The notes below the pieces were generated by a model. It worked only from the letters and a program-made list of their open reading frames with translations. It ran no database searches and had not been told where the DNA came from. 64,000 nt of DNA, taken from the NCBI RefSeq assembly GCF_040567655.1, contig NZ_JBEXAC010000002.1, forward strand, positions 248,001-312,000. Direction: 5' to 3'. Positions within the stretch are counted from its first letter, which is position 1. Every line of letters starts with the position of its first letter. This DNA is from Chitinophaga sp. H8. GTDB lineage: Bacteria; Bacteroidota; Bacteroidia; Chitinophagales; Chitinophagaceae. Shown piece after piece: positions 51,232 to 60,857 of the stretch. The position numbers and the translations under genes were made by a program.

Positions 51232-52620
51232 TTAGTTTGCAAATGAAAACTCTATTTTATCGAATACTATAGGTGCAACGGTGTCCCAATTACCAAAGCC
51301 CTCCCGGTGCGATCTATTATAAAAACTAATTTGAGGGTTTGCTAAAAACTTGTCCACATCCTCTGGAGTGACACCGTTAATCTTCAGCAGTTCCTCTTTG
51401 GAAGGTATGGTGAAGGTAACGGTGGTAAATTCGCCGGTTTTCGTGATCTTTGGAGATTCAAGCCCGAAACTGCCGAATTGTGAAACTTGTCCCGACAATC
51501 TTACCTGAAAATAATCAGTAGCAATATTAAAGGGGGGAACCGAAACATATACACCACCATATTCTGGATCTTTTAAAATCGCTTTATCGCCTTCTATTTT
51601 ACTGCCCGCAAAAGTGATAGACACTTTTTTCAGGCCTTTCAAATTAGGATTGGTATACTTAATACTCCCTAGGCTCTTTGAGTTAACGGAATAGAAATAT
51701 TTTCTGGTAGAGGATAAAAAACTGCCGTCATAACGATCACCTCGCACGTAAAGCCCTTCAATAACCCCCCACTCTCCAAAATCAGTAGTAAAAGCATTTA
51801 TTATATCAGGATTATAGGCGTGGGGATTACCTATTAGCGATATATCAGTAAAATCCTCTGTTAATATTTTGGTGATCTCACCTCCGGTTACATCTGTCGC
51901 GTTGCGAATGTCCAATCTTACTTTTGTGCCTTCCACACGCACAATAGCCATGAGCTGTGAAACAGATGCGGCATAAGCCTGGTCTTTAAATGTCGCAGTA
52001 CTGGCTACCCCAATTTTTACGCGGCCTTTGGCATCCGCAAATTCCACGCCTTCGGTAGCATATTTCCCGCTACCGCCGTAAAAGCGTCCTTCTCCCAATG
52101 ATACCAGCGTACCGTCCCATGCTGCCGCATTAGTGGTTAGCTCTTCGACATTCGTAGCTTTGGCCGTTATCGTCCCGGTGCCCGTCTTGCTGGCATTGGC
52201 TACCGGAATACCGGTAAGGGTCACCTCTCCGTTGATCTTTTCCAGCTTCTGCTTAGAGATGTTGATCTCCAGTTTATCACCGGTCTTAAAGGCATTGGCC
52301 TCCGCAAGGTTAACGATGATACCCGGTTTACCTGTTTCTTCCTGTAAGATCAGGCTGGTAGCCGCGATATTCTTACCGCCGGCGTCTGAGATCACTATAC
52401 CGGATATTTTACGTCCGTCAGGTACGGTAACGGCCTCATCTTTTGCCAATGCTTTCAAATCCTGCAAGCTGATGGCAACGACCTCTACGGGGGGAGGCGG
52501 GGTGGGTTCAACATTTTTGTCTTTTTTACACGCGGTAAAGCTCGCCGCAATAGCCAGTAGGGCTAGGAACTGCCTTGCTGTACGTTTAATGTTCATAGTA
52601 AAACTGTTTTTCGATTTCAT
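51232..52620 (-). CDS. DUF5689-domain surface lipoprotein
   Basis: The protein has 462 residues. The lipobox LAIAASFTACKKDKN gives a lipidated Cys near 31. A proline linker and a DUF5689-type OB-like region (about 50-245) follow, with VTVPDGRKISGIVISDAGGKNI and FKTGDKLEINIS. A C-terminal beta-rich domain (about 255-460) ends near KIEFSFAN and may be a jelly-roll, possibly ligand-binding. An ATG at 52596 is an alternative start. It is the last gene of the sigma-FecR-receptor-lipoprotein operon and is probably exposed on the cell surface as part of the uptake system. Confidence 0.82.
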   Translation of the reverse strand: MKSKNSFTMNIKRTARQFLALLAIAASFTACKKDKNVEPTPPPPVEVVAISLQDLKALAKDEAVTVPDGRKISGIVISDAGGKNIAATSLILQEETGKPGIIVNLAEANAFKTGDKLEINISKQKLEKINGEVTLTGIPVANASKTGTGTITAKATNVEELTTNAAAWDGTLVSLGEGRFYGGSGKYATEGVEFADAKGRVKIGVASTATFKDQAYAASVSQLMAIVRVEGTKVRLDIRNATDVTGGEITKILTEDFTDISLIGNPHAYNPDIINAFTTDFGEWGVIEGLYVRGDRYDGSFLSSTRKYFYSVNSKSLGSIKYTNPNLKGLKKVSITFAGSKIEGDKAILKDPEYGGVYVSVPPFNIATDYFQVRLSGQVSQFGSFGLESPKITKTGEFTTVTFTIPSKEELLKINGVTPEDVDKFLANPQISFYNRSHREGFGNWDTVAPIVFDKIEFSFAN

Positions 52621-52648
52621 GATTTAATTATTGACTATTGTTATTTGT

Positions 52649-53503
52649 TTAATAAGTTCTGCGCACGAGTGCACGTAAATTGTTGGAAATGGTTAGAGTG
52701 GAAACGCCCTGCCCGTTACCGTTGGCTATCTGCCTGCGCTGGTCCGTTTTAAATCCCTGGGCAATAACAGCATAACTTCTGCCTGCAGTCGCTGGTACCG
52801 CCGTATAGATGACACTCCCATCCGTATCGGTCAGTTTGAAACGGAGTAGCCCCTCCGTGGCGTCCTTCGGATCCAGGTAGCTGTATTCCGAAGCTTTCAG
52901 AAACGCAGTGGCAGCTAAAGGCCTATCGTTTCCGCCCACCGTCGTAAGTACCACTTCCAAAGAGTTTGTTTCCGGACTAAGATTGATAAAACGCACGCCG
53001 ATCTGTCCATCGGGTATAGCTTGCCGGGTTTCCTTTACCGCAAGCAAGCCATATTTGGGCGCTGAATTTTGCGCAGTTAACACATCGGTTAAATAGAGGC
53101 AGTGGAAAGTTGCAGGCTCCAGGTTTAACAGCGTATCCACCAGTTTTATGTTTTCCCCGGCAAAGGCGAACCGGTAGGGTTGCGCCACGTAGCGTGCATA
53201 GCCGATCTGCCGGTCGTCGGAATTCTGAAAAGTCCTGGGATAAACGTGTATATCGTTGTCGCTTTCGAAACGGAAGGCGGCTTGATACTGCTGGTACTGT
53301 TTGCCGTCCAATAGCAGGGAAATGTCCACGTTGAGATCCGTCTCCGGCAACACGTCCGAAGCGCCGTAATAGTTGACACGGATGTCCTGCTGGTTGTCAG
53401 GCAGTACCGCTTCTACGTTCTTTTTGCAGGCTGTCGCCATACAGCAAAACAGCGCGAGGGAAAACCATCTTTTTATTTTATTTTTTATACTGTTCATATT
53501 CAT
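52649..53503 (-). CDS. DUF4397-like surface lipoprotein
   Basis: From the ATG at 53503 the protein has 284 residues (an ATG at 53497 is equivalent; the frame back to 53599 overlaps the upstream gene). The lipobox is ALFCCMATACKKN. The domain pattern resembles DUF4397: IRVNYYGASDVLPETDLNVDI, then GQIGVRFINLSPETNSLEVVLT and late AVPATAGRSYAVIAQGF. Immunoglobulin-like folds are likely. It lies between two other lipoprotein genes of the cargo operon. Role in uptake inferred from context. Confidence 0.78.
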   Translation of the reverse strand: MNMNSIKNKIKRWFSLALFCCMATACKKNVEAVLPDNQQDIRVNYYGASDVLPETDLNVDISLLLDGKQYQQYQAAFRFESDNDIHVYPRTFQNSDDRQIGYARYVAQPYRFAFAGENIKLVDTLLNLEPATFHCLYLTDVLTAQNSAPKYGLLAVKETRQAIPDGQIGVRFINLSPETNSLEVVLTTVGGNDRPLAATAFLKASEYSYLDPKDATEGLLRFKLTDTDGSVIYTAVPATAGRSYAVIAQGFKTDQRRQIANGNGQGVSTLTISNNLRALVRRTY

Positions 53504-53526
53504 ACGCTCGAATGTTTTTGGATGTA

Positions 53527-55059
53527 TCATTGCGTTTTGGTTTTGATGAGCAGTTTCTTCCCGTTGGTGCTCATGTACAAGTGGCCGTCCTCGTCCCAAT
53601 TCAGCAGTTCATCCACAGCGCTGTTCTTCGGAAAAAGATAAGTGCTGGGGTTAAATACAACTGCGCCCTGATCAAACTTTCCTTTCGCGTAGGCATAAGT
53701 GCGGTTGCTGTCAAAATCAAAAACTGTCCATTTGGGGAAATCCCGGCCAGAAGCCAGTTCATTGGTTGCCGGGTATTGATAATATTGGTATAACAAGGCC
53801 TGTAGGCGGTTTCCCGGCATGGGCATGAGCCCAAAACACAGGTCGGGGCTGTTGGTATTACCATTGCTCAAGTTTATTTTAAGGCTGGGGAAATTGCCTA
53901 CAAAAGTGAAAGGATCGTTCCCTCCTGCAAAAGAGACCCTTTGTAGCTTAACCCTGGATTCCGTGTCATATACATCAATGGCAAAACCTGTGATATTTGA
54001 AAAGCCCAAAATGTACAGCCGCTTTTCATCCGGGTTAAGCCGCCACCCGCGGTGGTCCGTACCCAGAGGTAATAATTCGGCGGGTAATCCTGGAACACTA
54101 CCGTCCCATTTGTATAAATAGGAGAAGGACTGGTCGGCGGCTGTGCAATAAGCCAATGCGACCGGGAGGCTCTTCAGGATTGTGCTGTTTCCAATGCCCA
54201 AAAACAGGTTGCCATTTTTGTCGGGGTAAATGCTGGTCACCGCAATCTGCACGGCCGATAATTGACCGCTAAAGGGTGCACCAATGGATGCGGAAGAATT
54301 AAGTAGCGTGAGGTTTTGATTGGCCAGTATCATGCGGTATAGCGCATAGCCCTTGTCCGTATGTACCGAGAAATACAGGTTTTGCTTTCCCGGATCTACC
54401 CCGCCTGCCAGAAACTCCTGCACATTCGCACCATCAGGGAGCGGTAGCGAAAGATCCTTTATGACCGCCGATGTGCCGTCTTTGCCGATATGGCGGATAC
54501 GTTTGTCTGTTTGCGAATAATAGTACACATCACCTTTACCGCTGGCGCAGTACAGAAAAATATTGCTCCGGTCAGGAAAGGTGTAGGTGGTTTGCTGGGT
54601 GAGTTCCTGCGTAAAACTATTATTGCCATAATAGCTGAGGACATCAATCGCTGGCCCTGTTCCACGCAGGTCACCATTGCGGAACTCCACCGGCAGGTTG
54701 GAACCTATCATCTCTTCGCTGATCAGTACACGGATGCGATCCATATTGCGCTGATCTCCTTCAGAGGTTCGATAGTCTACCAATGATTTATCGATGATGT
54801 TTCCTTTAATGCCATTGATCCAAACCTCCAGGTCTTTATCCGCCTTCAGCAATCCGTAGATCTGGAGTGTATCTCCGACCACGTAGCTGGTACGATAGGC
54901 CCGGTCAGCGCTACCGTCAACCTGGAGCAGCCCATCCAGCGTTTCATAAAAATTATCCGCCTTTTTACATCCGTATAGCAAGGCAAGGCAAAGGCAGCAA
55001 GCAATGCCTGCTTTCTGAAACAGGCTGCTACACTTAAAAATATTTTGTATATCCTTCAT
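53527..55059 (-). CDS. Large surface lipoprotein, probable beta-propeller, partner of the TonB receptor
   Basis: The protein has 510 residues. Lipobox CLALLYGCKKADN (lipidated Cys near 31). An Ig/IPT-like N-terminal domain (about 45-140) is followed by about six repeats of strand-rich units typical of a propeller (NIFLYCASGKGDVYYYSQTD; NLYFSVHTDKGYALYRMI; GNLFLGIGNSTILKSL; KRLYILGFSNITGFAIDVYD; and C-terminal GHLYMSTNGKKLLIKT). The start is 6 bp after the TonB receptor stop. In Bacteroidota, lipoproteins in this position cap the receptor and capture its ligand, as SusD or XusB do. This one is neither recognisably. Confidence 0.75.
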   Translation of the reverse strand: MKDIQNIFKCSSLFQKAGIACCLCLALLYGCKKADNFYETLDGLLQVDGSADRAYRTSYVVGDTLQIYGLLKADKDLEVWINGIKGNIIDKSLVDYRTSEGDQRNMDRIRVLISEEMIGSNLPVEFRNGDLRGTGPAIDVLSYYGNNSFTQELTQQTTYTFPDRSNIFLYCASGKGDVYYYSQTDKRIRHIGKDGTSAVIKDLSLPLPDGANVQEFLAGGVDPGKQNLYFSVHTDKGYALYRMILANQNLTLLNSSASIGAPFSGQLSAVQIAVTSIYPDKNGNLFLGIGNSTILKSLPVALAYCTAADQSFSYLYKWDGSVPGLPAELLPLGTDHRGWRLNPDEKRLYILGFSNITGFAIDVYDTESRVKLQRVSFAGGNDPFTFVGNFPSLKINLSNGNTNSPDLCFGLMPMPGNRLQALLYQYYQYPATNELASGRDFPKWTVFDFDSNRTYAYAKGKFDQGAVVFNPSTYLFPKNSAVDELLNWDEDGHLYMSTNGKKLLIKTKTQ

Positions 55060-55065
55060 GTGATT

Positions 55066-58000
55066 TTATAATGAATAAGTAAATGTGATGATGAAATACC
55101 GGCCGGGACGGTAATCAGAAGCCAACAGGTCACCGGAAAAGTAGGCGTTCGTGGGGGACCGGATGTACTGGGCCTTTTCGTACTTGTACGTAAAATTGGC
55201 GTCCTCGGCGAGCCGTACTGCATCGTTCAGCAGGTTCTGGACAGAAAATTTGAGCTGCAAGCCCTTGCCGATCCTTTGTGTCGCGGAAATATCCAACTGG
55301 CGGCGGGCGAGTTCAATCAAACTGGGCTGTGTTCCAAAATCAGGATAGTTGCCTGTTGTTGTGGCTGCTTTGCGACCTATCGCGGCGGCATAGATGCGTG
55401 GCCCGGTTTGGTTCAGGATAATTCCTAGTTTAGTTCCTGAACCGGCATTTTCATAATACAATCCGCCGTTAACGGTGTAGGGGGATTGTCCCTGAAGCTG
55501 TCTGCGGATCACAGGGTCATTCAGGTTGTTGGTACCATCATTGTTTACAGGCGTACGTTCCGCCCGGCTGTAGATGTAAGAGGCATTACCGATAAAGGAC
55601 AGATTGCGGAAGAAAGTGCCGGGGATAAAGTTGAAGTACTTACGGAAATCCAGTTCGATCCCGTACACGTCGGCCTTGTCCGCGTTCATGTACTGTATAT
55701 TGGCTGCGCCGTTGTCAAGGTTTAACTTTGAAATGACCCGTTCTATAGGATGTTCAATCTTTTTATAGAAACCGCCCAGGCTAAAGCTCTCGTTGCCTGC
55801 TCCGCTCTCTTTAGGATACCATTCCACACGCAGGTCGTAATTATCGATACGGGCCAGTTGAAGCTTGGAGTTTCCCCTTATGCGCTGGTTTTCGTTGTAA
55901 TCCAGTTCCTGGTAAGGCGAAAGCTCCCGGAATTCGGGGCGGTTAACCGTCTTTCCATAGCTCAATCGGAATACGTATGGCTGCGATGGCCGGTAACCGA
56001 TATTAAGCGAAGGCAGAATTTCCGTCGATTTCAGGTCGGCCAGTACCGGCGTGTTGACGGCCCCGGGAATATCGCCTAAAGTGCCCAATGCCCCGGCCAC
56101 TTTCTGCCGGTTATATTCCACACGAACGCCCCCGTAGATGTCTAGTTTTGTTCCCATGGGCAGGAGGCTTGCCGCCAGGTATGCACTGTTATTCTGTTCT
56201 GTAGCGGTATAGGCATCGCCACCTTTGGTACGATCATATACTTTTAAACCAGTGCCGTCGTCCCGCAGGTAATCATCACTCCAAAGCTGCCCCAGATCCT
56301 GCTGACGCCAGATGACCAGGTTCATGTCCATGTCGGGATTACGACGGCCTATGGCGTCATAAGAGAAGTCTACTGGTTGACCCAGACTGTTCAAGTCCCC
56401 TTCGTTAACGGTAAATACCCTCCGAAAGACCTTGCGTTCTTTCCATTGCTGATAAGTTCCCGCTTTGAAGGTTGCCCAGGGACGCCATTTATAGGAATAA
56501 TCTACAGACCCGTTGTACTGGGATTCTATATTTTTGATCCAAACGCGGGAAATCATACCCTGTTCCAGCGCATTACCCATAAACTCCTCTTGTTGCTGTT
56601 CGCGCCATACCGGCACCCAATTTTGTCCGGGGTCACCAACAACAGGTATATTAGTCCGGTCATTTTGCTGCAAATGGATCACCCGTTGATCAGGCGTAGT
56701 CAGGTTGCTATACGTATAACCGGTATTCCAATCCAGTTTTTGTTTGCCTTTTGATCCGATCGAAGTATTGCCACCCAGGTTCCCGCTGTATAGAAAGCGC
56801 TGGTTATAAGAGAGGATGATATCCCGTTTCTTTATTCCCTCTCCCCCCATAACCCATTTCTGCTGGTTTATATCGTAATAAAGTTCCGCTTCCCTGTTTT
56901 TCAGGATCGTGTTGGTCTGGCCCTGTTGCAGCACAAAGTTCTTAAAGTAGATAGTGGTACTGTCACCGAGGCGATAGGTGAAGTTTTGCAGTAGGCTAAG
57001 TTGCGCGTTTTCGGTGTTCTGGTCGTCAACGCCTTTGTTTTTCAGACTTGTGCCCCCATGCAAAGTGAGGTTGCCTGTCATCCGCTCCACACTTATTTTC
57101 TTTGATTCATTCTTATAACTGAGCGAGCTGAGTACGGAAAGCGGGCGGCCGCCGACCTTGAAACTGTTGTAGTAGTTGGCCGTAAGCTGCATGGGCGGAA
57201 GCGCTGTCTTTTTCCCGTAAGTCAGGATATTGGAAAAACTTTTGACATATTCCTTTTGCGATATGGTCGCACGGGTAAAATCGCCGTATCCCGGAACGGA
57301 GGACGGTAGCTTGCGTGTCCCGTCGTCAAATCCCAGAAAGTCGTACTTGCCACCCGTGTAGGTCAGGAAATTTTTGTTGAAACTGGTGTTTTGCAGAAAA
57401 CCGCTCTGCAGTTCAATATCAAAATGCTTAACATTTTTGGCATCCTTGGTAAATATCTTCACGGCACCGCCTGTCATGTCGCCCATTAAGTCCGGCGCGG
57501 GGGACTTATAGATCAGGATCTTATCAATAATCCGCGTGGGCAAAAGGTCGAGGGCGAAGGCCCGCGAATACTGCTCGGTTGACGGGGCTATGTTCCCGTT
57601 AAGGTAGGTAAGGTTGTAACGTTCGTTCATACCTCGGACTATAATAAACTTATCGTCTTTTACCGATACTCCGGAAATACGCTTTACTACATCGGCCACA
57701 TTACGGTCTGCCGAACGGCTGATTTCCTGGCTGGAAATACCACTTACAACAGATTGTGCGGCTTTGATTTCCTGTAATACTTGTTTCTCCGAAGCATGCG
57801 CCACAGGCTTACGGGTTTTTCCTGTAGCGGTCACGATTACTTCTCCCAACTGGTTATTGCCTTGCAACTTGATATCGTAAACCTCATCCCTGTTAGCTTT
57901 TACTTCAACAATTTGGTTCTCGGTGGCATAACTTACAAAAGAGACTTTTAAGGTATAACGTCCGGCTCTTATACCGGTAAAGCGGTAATATCCCGTACTA

Positions 58001-58542
58001 TCTGTAGTAATTCCCCTGTTCAGTTCCAAAATTTGTACAGATGCGCCGGGCAGGGGCTGTGAAGTTTCAAACTCCACAATACGGCCTTTAAGGCCGCCCG
58101 TTCCCTGACCCTGACCGGCTGCTGCGTTTGGGCTGACTTGTTGTTTAACAGCAGGTTTTTCTTCGATCAGTAGTTGGTCGTCAACCTTTTTAAAGTGTAG
58201 GTTTGTGCCAGCAATAATCAATTCAATAGCCTGCCTGACTGTTATGTCCTTCCGGTCTATACTGACTTTTTTACCAGCATACTTGTTGATGTCCGCATTA
58301 AAGGCAAATAGAATTCCGCTTTGTTCTTTTACTTTGTTAAACGCCTCTTTAATGGAAGCGTCTTGAATGGTAACGGTTATTTTTTTGCTTAAATCCTGTG
58401 CATTGACATACTGCGAAAAAAGCAGGAAAATAGACATGATCAGGAAAAGATGGAATCGCTTTCTATGGGCGATAAATCCATTGGCATCAAGTACTTTTAC
58501 TACTTTTTGCATATGTTTGTAATAATTACGGGTTAAGTTCAT
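55066..58542 (-). CDS. TonB-dependent receptor with STN signalling domain (cargo system)
   Basis: From the ATG at 58542 the protein has 1158 residues; ATGs at 58617 and 58512 are also possible. The signal peptide ends near QYVNA|Q. An STN domain (ITVTIQDASIKEAFNKVKEQSGILFAF...) is followed by a carboxypeptidase-like domain (GLKGRIVEFETSQPLPGASVQI), a plug (VVSGISSQEISRSADRNVADVVKRI, GGAVKIF) and a barrel ending FIITFTYSL. It is a transducing receptor paired with the FecR and ECF sigma upstream and three lipoproteins downstream. No SusD is present. The substrate is unknown. Confidence 0.92.
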   Translation of the reverse strand: MNLTRNYYKHMQKVVKVLDANGFIAHRKRFHLFLIMSIFLLFSQYVNAQDLSKKITVTIQDASIKEAFNKVKEQSGILFAFNADINKYAGKKVSIDRKDITVRQAIELIIAGTNLHFKKVDDQLLIEEKPAVKQQVSPNAAAGQGQGTGGLKGRIVEFETSQPLPGASVQILELNRGITTDSTGYYRFTGIRAGRYTLKVSFVSYATENQIVEVKANRDEVYDIKLQGNNQLGEVIVTATGKTRKPVAHASEKQVLQEIKAAQSVVSGISSQEISRSADRNVADVVKRISGVSVKDDKFIIVRGMNERYNLTYLNGNIAPSTEQYSRAFALDLLPTRIIDKILIYKSPAPDLMGDMTGGAVKIFTKDAKNVKHFDIELQSGFLQNTSFNKNFLTYTGGKYDFLGFDDGTRKLPSSVPGYGDFTRATISQKEYVKSFSNILTYGKKTALPPMQLTANYYNSFKVGGRPLSVLSSLSYKNESKKISVERMTGNLTLHGGTSLKNKGVDDQNTENAQLSLLQNFTYRLGDSTTIYFKNFVLQQGQTNTILKNREAELYYDINQQKWVMGGEGIKKRDIILSYNQRFLYSGNLGGNTSIGSKGKQKLDWNTGYTYSNLTTPDQRVIHLQQNDRTNIPVVGDPGQNWVPVWREQQQEEFMGNALEQGMISRVWIKNIESQYNGSVDYSYKWRPWATFKAGTYQQWKERKVFRRVFTVNEGDLNSLGQPVDFSYDAIGRRNPDMDMNLVIWRQQDLGQLWSDDYLRDDGTGLKVYDRTKGGDAYTATEQNNSAYLAASLLPMGTKLDIYGGVRVEYNRQKVAGALGTLGDIPGAVNTPVLADLKSTEILPSLNIGYRPSQPYVFRLSYGKTVNRPEFRELSPYQELDYNENQRIRGNSKLQLARIDNYDLRVEWYPKESGAGNESFSLGGFYKKIEHPIERVISKLNLDNGAANIQYMNADKADVYGIELDFRKYFNFIPGTFFRNLSFIGNASYIYSRAERTPVNNDGTNNLNDPVIRRQLQGQSPYTVNGGLYYENAGSGTKLGIILNQTGPRIYAAAIGRKAATTTGNYPDFGTQPSLIELARRQLDISATQRIGKGLQLKFSVQNLLNDAVRLAEDANFTYKYEKAQYIRSPTNAYFSGDLLASDYRPGRYFIITFTYSL

Positions 58543-58637
58543 ATAAGAAAATAGTCTGTAAGCCTCCTGCTTTAAGGCGGGAGAAGTTTGCATTGAGCCG
58601 TACAGATTGCAAGTCATCCGGCTTTTTGTCTTTTTAC

Positions 58638-58668
58638 AAAGCGTTCCCGCTACAACCGGGAGCGCTTT
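58638..58668. other. Hairpin between fecR and the TonB receptor gene
   Basis: A 12-bp stem (AAAGCGTTCCCG / CGGGAGCGCTTT, one wobble) with a 7-base loop and no adjacent T-run. It may protect or process the mRNA, or attenuate read-through from the regulator genes into the receptor gene. Confidence 0.6.
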
Positions 58669-58707
58669 AAATATTTATTAGTTACTTTTCGTCTTTACAT
58701 AAGCAGC

Positions 58708-59748
58708 TCATTTTTTCGGATAAATTTTATATACGAGGTTATCTGTTGTTTGATAACTAAATCGTCCTGTTTCAGAGAGGATGTACATGACATTCTCAAT
58801 GGGCTTACCGGCAGGAAACGTAACACTGACCCGGGTTTCTGCCAATGTAGCGTCTGCAAAATGTATTTTCACCCCAAAACGTCTTTGAATCTCCCCGACA
58901 ATTGCAGATAAAGGTTGTTCTTCAAAGGAAAGATCTCCCGTTTTCCAGCTTTCTAAGCTGTATATATCTACATTATGCTCTGAAGCAACCTGCTTCTGCT
59001 GATCCCATATTACTTGTTTGCCCGGTGTTAACAGTGCGAGTGTTTTACTGGTATTTCCAGTATGCTGACTGACTCCCACTTTTCCTGTCGCAACGGATAC
59101 TACTATAGGATTCTGCCCGAATGCTTCCACTTTAAAGGAAGTTCCCAATACCTTTGTCTGTACATTTCCCGTGTGGATAATGAACGGTTTTTCAGGATTA
59201 CGATTAACCTGGAAAAAGGCTTCACCCTGTAATTCGATCTCCCTTGTGTCTCCTTTAAAATTTTCGGGGTACCGCAGGCTACTAGCAGCTCCAAGAAAAA
59301 CTTCGGAACTGTCTGGTAGCACATAACGCAGTGGTAATCCTTTAGAGTTAACCCGTTCTACATAGGCTACCTGTTCTGTATGGTGCACTACATTTTTATA
59401 TTGCCATACCGCCAACGTTCCCACTAATATCACCCCCGCCCAAATTGCGGCGTGCTGTAGAATATTCAATCTGCCAAACAACCAACGTTTCTTTAATTCT
59501 GGTTGACTTGATTTGCCTTCAGCAAACCGTTTAGCTGCCTCTGCCTTTTTTCGTGCTGTCAGATCTAAAAGGGCCTGGTCCGGTTCAAGGGTACCATACC
59601 ACTGCTCACCCGACTGGATGGTGATTAGTTCATCCAACACCCCATCTACACCCGGCTGCTCCAGTAATACCTTGACCTGGGCGAGTTCTTTATCGGAACA
59701 GCGACCTTTCAGAAATTTTTGTAATAAGAGCTTTTCTTCAGCTTTCAT
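58708..59748 (-). CDS. FecR-family anti-sigma factor (cargo system)
   Basis: From the ATG at 59748 the protein has 346 residues; the longer frame starts at TTG 59826. A cytoplasmic part (1-90) precedes one membrane helix (about 98-116, HAAIWAGVILVGTLAVWQY). The FecR domain carries LPDSSEVFLGAASSLRYPENF and ELQGEAFFQVN. DUF4974 near the end has EEQPLSAIVGEIQRRFGVKIHF. It senses the STN domain of the adjacent receptor and controls the ECF sigma gene upstream. Confidence 0.94.
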   Translation of the reverse strand: MKAEEKLLLQKFLKGRCSDKELAQVKVLLEQPGVDGVLDELITIQSGEQWYGTLEPDQALLDLTARKKAEAAKRFAEGKSSQPELKKRWLFGRLNILQHAAIWAGVILVGTLAVWQYKNVVHHTEQVAYVERVNSKGLPLRYVLPDSSEVFLGAASSLRYPENFKGDTREIELQGEAFFQVNRNPEKPFIIHTGNVQTKVLGTSFKVEAFGQNPIVVSVATGKVGVSQHTGNTSKTLALLTPGKQVIWDQQKQVASEHNVDIYSLESWKTGDLSFEEQPLSAIVGEIQRRFGVKIHFADATLAETRVSVTFPAGKPIENVMYILSETGRFSYQTTDNLVYKIYPKK

Positions 59749-59883
59749 AATAAATTTTGCGCTTTCAATAATATAAGACAAGAAAAAAGGTTTGACACCA
59801 CACATGGCATCCGATATTTTTTTCAAATATTTTTCAGTTACCGAATAAGTAACTGATTCTCAGTAAGAAAATTTTGGAAGATT

Positions 59884-60489
59884 TTAGTAAAAATAAACAA
59901 GGACGGATAGTGATCCGAAGAGGAATAGAAGGGAAGGCAAACTGTAGTCCTTCATACCGTTTCGCAGACTGCTAAGTGCCGCGCCCATATATTTTTCGAC
60001 GGCACTGACGGAAATATTCATTTCCCGGGCGATCTCGGCGTAGGTTAAATGCTCTTCCCGGCTAAGTTGAAATACCCTGCGTCGCTGAGGGCTTAGTTGA
60101 TCTAGCTGTTCACGATAAATTGTTTCAAGATCTGAAATAAGTACTTCGTTATCTGCTTGGCTGTCGGATACAAGCTGGTGTTCTCCTACCAGTTCTAATG
60201 TTGAGGTTACAGGAATATTTTTCTTCAGTTGGTTGATAATATGGTTCTTCATCGACCGGAAAAAATAGGTCGAAATATCCGTTCTGATTGTTAACTCGTT
60301 TCGTTTGTACCAAAGATTACAAAGCACATCCATTGCCAGCTCTTCGGCAGTTGAACTGTCTTTGACATATCGAAGGGAAAGGCTGTAAAGCTTTGGAAAA
60401 TATCGATCAAACAGTGCATTATAAGCCCGCATGTCATCCTGCTGACAACGTTGCCATAATTCTATATCGGATGACTGCTTATAATTCAT
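59884..60489 (-). CDS. ECF RNA polymerase sigma-70 factor (cargo system)
   Basis: The protein has 201 residues. Region 2 covers about 20-90 (ALFDRYFPKLYSLSLRYVKD, AEELAMDVLCNLWYKRNEL). Region 4 covers about 125-180 (EHLTYAEIAREMNISVSAVE, then KYMGAALSSLR). The last 20 residues (YSLPSLLFLFGSLSVLVYFY) form a hydrophobic tail, as in the first ECF factor of the window. It starts the cargo operon sigma-FecR-TonB receptor-lipoproteins. Expression is probably self-amplified on substrate sensing. Confidence 0.95.
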   Translation of the reverse strand: MNYKQSSDIELWQRCQQDDMRAYNALFDRYFPKLYSLSLRYVKDSSTAEELAMDVLCNLWYKRNELTIRTDISTYFFRSMKNHIINQLKKNIPVTSTLELVGEHQLVSDSQADNEVLISDLETIYREQLDQLSPQRRRVFQLSREEHLTYAEIAREMNISVSAVEKYMGAALSSLRNGMKDYSLPSLLFLFGSLSVLVYFY

Positions 60490-60857
60490 GGAAATAAAAA
60501 CTTGCCGTTACAAAATTGCCCATTTTAATATTAACGTAACATTAAGTTTCTATAAAGTGGATTTGTAATGCGATCACAAGGAAGACTTTTGCACAAAGTC
60601 TGTGGGGAGTATGATAATATTTGGCAGGCAATTTCTATTTTTGTCTGTGAAAAAATATTGTAAAGCGTTTTTGCTTTAATTCCCGGACTGAAACTTAGGA
60701 ACTTTCAAAGGCAATGGGATGATAAGTGAAGGACGCCCAGCTATGGCGTGGGCGCACTTATTGTTGCCGGGTTTCCTAAGACCTCAGTTCGGTAAGCTGT
60801 TGCCTCGCCTATTTTTTAAGCGGGGATTTTGATAAGCGTAATTATTATTTGATAGAT
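60490..60857. other. Gene-free divergent region with potential structured RNA
   Basis: About 370 bp lie between the leftward sigma gene and the rightward small gene at 60858. No coding frame is supported. It holds a 6-bp inverted repeat GACTTT/AAAGTC (60584-60600), a long interrupted hairpin (60722-60761) and a pyrimidine-rich stem-like segment CCTCGC / GCGGGG around 60804-60826. No promoter pair with the phylum consensus was found. Confidence 0.6.
60722..60761. other. Interrupted 13-bp hairpin
   Basis: ATAAGTG (60722-60728) pairs with CACTTAT (60755-60761), and CGCCCA (60734-60739) with TGGGCG (60749-60754). The left strand has a 5-base bulge and the loop is 9 bases. The nested arms are exact. 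It could be part of a non-coding RNA, a leader element for the gene at 60858, or a DNA site of the element. Confidence 0.55.

Noticed and set aside
55066..58542. SusC of a SusCD polysaccharide locus
   Set aside because: No SusD-like gene follows, and no glycoside hydrolase is nearby; the partners are three lipoproteins of other types.
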